From positions 42,214,289 through 42,278,288 of the forward strand of contig QVOM02000073.1 in the NCBI GenBank assembly GCA_003586115.2: DNA of 64,000 nt, written 5' to 3'. Below, one piece after another: positions 59,745-64,000 of this stretch. The stretch is from Salvator merianae. Lineage: Eukaryota > Chordata > Lepidosauria > Squamata > Teiidae. A program made the position numbers and the translations under genes. Positions within the stretch are counted from its first letter, which is position 1, and each line of letters opens with the position of its first letter. The notes below the pieces were generated by a model, which saw nothing but the letters and a program-made list of their open reading frames with translations, had not been told where the DNA came from and searched no databases.

Positions 59745-59960
59745 CACGTACCTTTGCTGATCTGGTACAGGGTGGGTTGCCTTGTACCAGAATAAGCAAT
59801 CTGTCTCAAGCTGGGATGGATTATTCCTGGTGCAAAACAAGGCAATACACGCTGGGATGCCCTGTTCCACACCAGCCCCTACCCAGCTCAAAAGCTCACA
59901 CCAGCTTTGGGGCTAGTGTGGGATGCCTCTGCAGGTCAGAAATGAAAAAGAGGTCTACCA
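59745..59960 (+). repeat. repeat X, copy 2
   Basis: Diverged counterpart of 58600-58830: 'CTGTCTCAAGCTGGGATGGA' and 'CACCAGCTTTGGGGCTAGTGTGGGATGCCTC'. It also lies left of a GGGCC element, about 250 bp away. Confidence 0.6.
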
Positions 59961-60211
59961 GTAGACAGGACCAGGAGGCCATTTTGGATGCCCTAGCTCA
60001 GTCTATGCTTTGCCCTGTGCAGACAGAGCTTACTAGGAGTTTACTAGGAGCTTACTAGGGAGGGACGTCTGCTAATCTACACTAGTGTGTGGATGGCAGA
60101 AGTTTAGACCAGACCACAGTCTACTGCCCAATGCAGCCCAACCTCTGTTGTGATTTCTTTGTGAATTTTAATAGCTGCAACACTTTCATTCCCTGTGTCA
60201 ATGTTTTGACT

Positions 60212-60639
60212 TGGCCCTTTTTGCAGAGCACAGGAAATGGCATGCTCTGCAAAACTAGTGAAATGCACCCACGCTTTGGAGAGGTCGAAGTGATCTGGAG
60301 TGGGCTACAGTTGCTCCCAATCACTACAGTTGTACCAGGAGCAGCTGGACTGCTCCCAGTATGCAGCGTTCACACATGCTTCTGAGTGTGAACACTGCAC
60401 TGTGTGGTGCAGCTGTGGCTGTGAAGTTGTGCACCACATCCCCCGGCCCCATGGCAGTGGCTGGATGTTTTCCTGGCCGCTGTCATGGTGGATGGCCAGC
60501 ATTCACACTGCGAATGCTGGATGCCCATTTCCAGGATGTTTAGGCCCTTGCAGTATGAATGGCTGCCGTACTGTGACGGATGTTCCGTCTTGAAATGTTT
60601 GATTGCAAACATTCCAAGGCAGAAGGTGCAAAAGCACTC
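60212..60639 (+). mobile_element. GGGCC-family short DNA transposon, eroded ends
   Basis: Left end TGGCCCTTTTTGCAGAGCAC, right end AGGTGCAAAAGCACTCC. The interior is closely related to 58870-59293 (TTGTACCAGGAGCAGCTGGA, 'GTGTGAACACTGC'). No matching flanking triplet because both ends are mutated. Confidence 0.75.
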
Positions 60640-62059
60640 CAAAGCTAACTCAAGACAGCACAAGCAAAGAGAGCAATAAGTGGCACTGTCAGAGCTTTTC
60701 CCATCACTCTGCTGTCATAGTGCTCTAATGTTTATGGAGCAGGGAGTGCTCCCAGGGTGCAGGAGCATGCGAATCCTGCATCCTAGGAGCACTACAAAGT
60801 CCCCATGTGGATCTGCCCAGTGTCCCACTAGTTCTGTAACCCACCCCTGCTTCTGCTTATCTTTGTTCACATGTAAAACAAAAAATGTTCTTTTACAGGA
60901 TTGGAAATTCATAAAATAATTTCTTTGACATGGATATACTTTGCAGCATAGTTAATAGAAGTGGAAATCTATGGAACAGAGAGTTAATTCCATGCTATTG
61001 TTGCTTCCGTACGAACCTCAGGACGTCGCTTGTTATATTTGATGTCAAGGAATAAGATAATCAATATTTGTTTTCATCACCATCATAGTTGCCTCAAATG
61101 TCGCAGAAGGGTGCTCCAGCATTGCTGAGAGCAAAGGCTACTGTGGAAATCTAGTTGCTGCAAGCATTTGTATGACAAAACAGTGGATACTGCGGCCAAG
61201 GCACAGAGGAAACAGCATTCTTTCGTGGGAATTATAGCCAATCTTGCGGATTTGATAGCCACTGAAGATGCCTGTGTATATTATGTTTTAGAAATCAAGA
61301 GAGCAAAGAACATGGTTTTTCTGATTGCTCTGATAGATAGCTTTGTGAATGCATGTTGCTGAGCGCCTTTGTCAGCCAGAGCAGCTATGAGGATTTGTGG
61401 GAGACGATTTGAAATGCCTCTCTCAAGGTCTCAGAAACATCATTTCTGTTTTCTTGTCAGGGATTTCCATTTGGCTGGAATGGTAGATAAACCTAAGGTG
61501 AACAAAGGAAGGATTTGGCAGGGTCTAAATCTAGCTTTACCTGTTGCTGATTTTCTGCACATGTTTCAAAATATTGTATCTTGCTATTAATATGAAATGG
61601 GCTATTATTAATGTTGGAGTCTGGAGACTATTAACTTGATTTTAAAAAGAGAAAGAGAGCATGACATACACATATTTTCACAAAAGAACTCTTTAATGAA
61701 GTGAGCAAAATTGAAACATTTTTGCTTTAGCATTCAACAGTTATATATTAGTTACCTATCACACAAGTTTGGAGCTGGCAGAGTGGAAGAACTAGCTGTG
61801 CAACATGTTGTCTCTGCTAAACAGAGATAATTATTCCTTTCCTTTAAAAAGCATGTATTGCTAAACGCCTTGTAATAAGTCGGAAAACTTCAACACAAGA
61901 TGTTCAAAATTCCTGATTCCAGCCTTGAAGTCATTCTGAAACTAAGGTTAATTTCATGCTTAGCGGTATCCCAGCCTAGAAAGGGGTCTAGAGAGGCTCC
62001 CTTCCAAATGTTGGTGTGGGAATAGGGGAACCCCTCCTGGAACAGTTTGTCTGCACTGG
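60640..62059. other. unassigned, unique-looking sequence
   Basis: No gene or repeat end recognised. The part at 61000-61620 looks free of repeats. Confidence 0.35.
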
Positions 62060-62300
62060 ATGAAGTGAGAGAACAGGATAGGGTGCCAAAATGGAGCCCT
62101 ATTCTGCTCTACTGGTAGATCTCCGCAATGAGGTCTACCTGCATACCAGTGGGTCAGTGGAGTACCCTGTTCGGTGGTGCTCCAGAAGTGGCACACTGTT
62201 GAAAAGGGTCCTCCCTTTCATTCTCAGCCTTTGGAGGTTTGGTGGCAGCTTCCAGGGCTGGTTCCAGGCTTCAGAGTTGGCAGAAGCAGCTAGGAAGGCA
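62060..62300. repeat. miniature-element-like block
   Basis: 'GGTGCCAAAATGGAGCCC' and inverse pairs around TGGTAGATCT / AGGTCTACC resemble 43649-43700 and 59960-59980. Boundaries not resolved. Confidence 0.35.
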
Positions 62301-62959
62301 TGGGCTGCCTGAAATAAGGATGGGCCAGTTCCGTTCAGTGGCAACCCATCTCAGCAGGAGTGGGTTTCATACAGAAGGGAAGAATGGAAATGGCCTAAAA
62401 GGGAAGCGTGGTAAGTCATTCTTGTGAACTAATGTGTTAGCTGATCCCTCAATTTGGATTGCAGCCCACTCAATAGTCATTTTGTCATACACTTCATCTG
62501 TTAGTTCTAATTTGCCAATTGGTTTACAGCACGCATTCAATCTGGAGGTGGGAGGGATACTGGCAAATGCAGAAAGCTTCATGTCAACCCTCCTCACCCT
62601 CTAAATCATCTATGTGAGTGGTCTGGCGCTTGCACAAAGTCATTGGCTGGACACTTGGGCCAGCAAGAAGTAAGAGAACTGGAAGTTGGACTGTATATGC
62701 TGGATGTGGTCTGATATTCTGGGAAAAAGGTCAATACGCCCTCCCCATTCTGATTCCTCCGAAGGGACAAACTTGGACTAGTTTGCTCTGGTTGAAGAAA
62801 AGGTCAACCCCTTTGAGAGGAAGCAGCAGGGGTGATGGCATCTGCTGTGGGGCCTGTGGATGCCCTGCACCTTGGCCGACAAGAGGTTAGCCTAAAATGC
62901 ACAAGTGGGTGATGCTTTTACTACCATCTGGGCTAGCACTGTTGCCATTAGACACCTCG
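62301..62959. other. unassigned sequence
   Basis: Nothing recognised. Confidence 0.35.
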
Positions 62960-62971
62960 GGAACTGTGCTG

Positions 62972-63375
62972 TGCAAAACAGAATGGTATAAAGCAATATG
63001 GAGACTTATGATGAATGAATATCTTTCAGTGAAATATTCAAGATTAGAGGGAGTTGATAATATTTAACAATTTAGATTAATTTGGAACCCATGCATAGTT
63101 GAATTGAATAGAAGATATTTCATAGACTTGGCTGAAAAGATATTTTTAAACAGATGGTTAACCTAAGAATTGTGTTTAAGGCCTATAAGATTATGCAATT
63201 TTTAAATGAGGAAGGTGTACAGGGCCCACGTGGAAGGGGGCACTTAGAAGAGGGTGTCTTTTTATTTGTTTTGTTTGTTCCTGGTTTGAGTGCATTGTGT
63301 TTTGTTTTGTATATTAGTTTGTAGTTTAATATTTGTATACATACTAATAGAAAATAATAAAATATATTAAAAAAA
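62972..63375 (+). mobile_element. 5'-truncated LINE (L1-like) 3' end with 12-bp TSD
   Basis: The segment is flanked by identical 12-mers GGAACTGTGCTG at 62960-62971 and 63376-63387. It ends in AATAAAATATATTAAAAAAA, so it was made by reverse transcription from a 3' end. The T-rich, stop-rich tail resembles L1 3' ends. The perfect duplication suggests a fairly recent event. Confidence 0.85.
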
Positions 63376-63387
63376 GGAACTGTGCTG

Positions 63388-64000
63388 AGCCACCAAAGAC
63401 AGGGCTCTGCCAAGGCACAGATGCTGACAATGTAAATATTAAACTTGTAGATTGGCATACTAATTGGTATACAGATTGAACAGACAGGGAAATGGATCAG
63501 CAGAAGCCTGGGTCCCTGTATCAGACCAGAATCCATCTTGGTCCACCTGAATCCATCTTGGAAAGTCAAGCATTGATTTTAAAAGTACAGACTAGTGTTG
63601 CAAAATATTCTGGTTTTGCCCAAAGCAAGGGCTTGGAAGAGGACAAAAGACATCTGTATAAGGACAGAGCTAGCCCAAGAGGAGATAATCTCTTCAAGAT
63701 GGCATGATAGCATAATAGATGACATACTGTTAAAAGCTATTTGGCATCTCAGACCAATCTTTTGTTAAAGTCAATCTTGGATAAACATCTGGAGAGATTC
63801 CCATCAGGAAAGCCAGACAGCAACTATGGAATGTAGTTGGGAACTTGTCTCAGCAATTAATTGGCTTTGGTTTAAGGTAAATGTCACCTATCAATGTCGA
63901 TATCAGACCTTTGCATTTGCAGGATTCTGCAAACAAGAACTCATTTACACTGGCCACAGGTGTGTCCCTCTAGCTGGTCATGTCAGCTTGGTGAAAGGAA
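63388..64000. other. unassigned sequence at window edge
   Basis: GAATCCATCTTGG occurs twice at 63529-63541 and 63550-63562, a short tandem duplication. Nothing else recognised. Confidence 0.4.

Overview
The window looks like a gene-poor, repeat-dense stretch of a non-avian reptile nuclear genome, most likely a squamate or other lepidosaur. The clues are one CR1 LINE with the typical 3' tail, many degraded L2-like LINEs, L1 pieces with retrotransposon-type target-site duplications, a BED-finger hAT transposase relic, and several families of short DNA transposons. I found no host exon, tRNA, rRNA or CRISPR array that I can support. Almost everything recognisable is a transposable element. Family names are judged by eye from translated motifs, terminal repeats and flanking duplications; no database search was possible.

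Layout. 1-5121: a decayed hAT transposase (BED finger about 1668-1820, catalytic region, C-terminal dimerisation block ending 3726), with a TATA-like box and GC-rich, tandem-repeat sequence upstream, microsatellites downstream, and a hAT-type terminus at 5121. 5640-17000: L2-like fragments in both orientations, an L1-like insertion, three short hAT elements and several copies of a 'GGGCC' short transposon. The L2 copy at 14240-17000 carries four nested insertions. 17400-26220: more GGGCC elements, an antisense CR1 (21458-22845), an antisense L2 (23800-25512) and a 700-bp hAT miniature element made of alternating palindromes (25521-26220). 26230-41420: long unique-looking tracts with an antisense L1 interrupted by a GGGCC element, SINE-like repeats, L2 fragments, an L1 ORF1 piece and a possible LTR fragment. 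42640-64000: palindromic miniature elements, another antisense L2 (50130-51560), unique-looking DNA around 44-50 kb and 54-57 kb, a duplicated repeat next to GGGCC elements (58.6-60.6 kb), and a 3' truncated-LINE insertion with a 12-bp duplication (62960-63387).

The strongest biological signal is the GGGCC family: at least eleven copies in 64 kb with inverted ends GGGCCTGTTCACACTT-like. Seven copies have flanks that fit a 3-bp target duplication, one of them imperfectly. Two insertions sit 41 bp apart in one L2 copy, and a paralogous L2 in the same window serves as an empty-site control. The elements do not form a pathway. What ties them together is insertion history: old L2, CR1 and L1 copies are hosts, and hAT and GGGCC elements and SINE-like repeats are the later arrivals.
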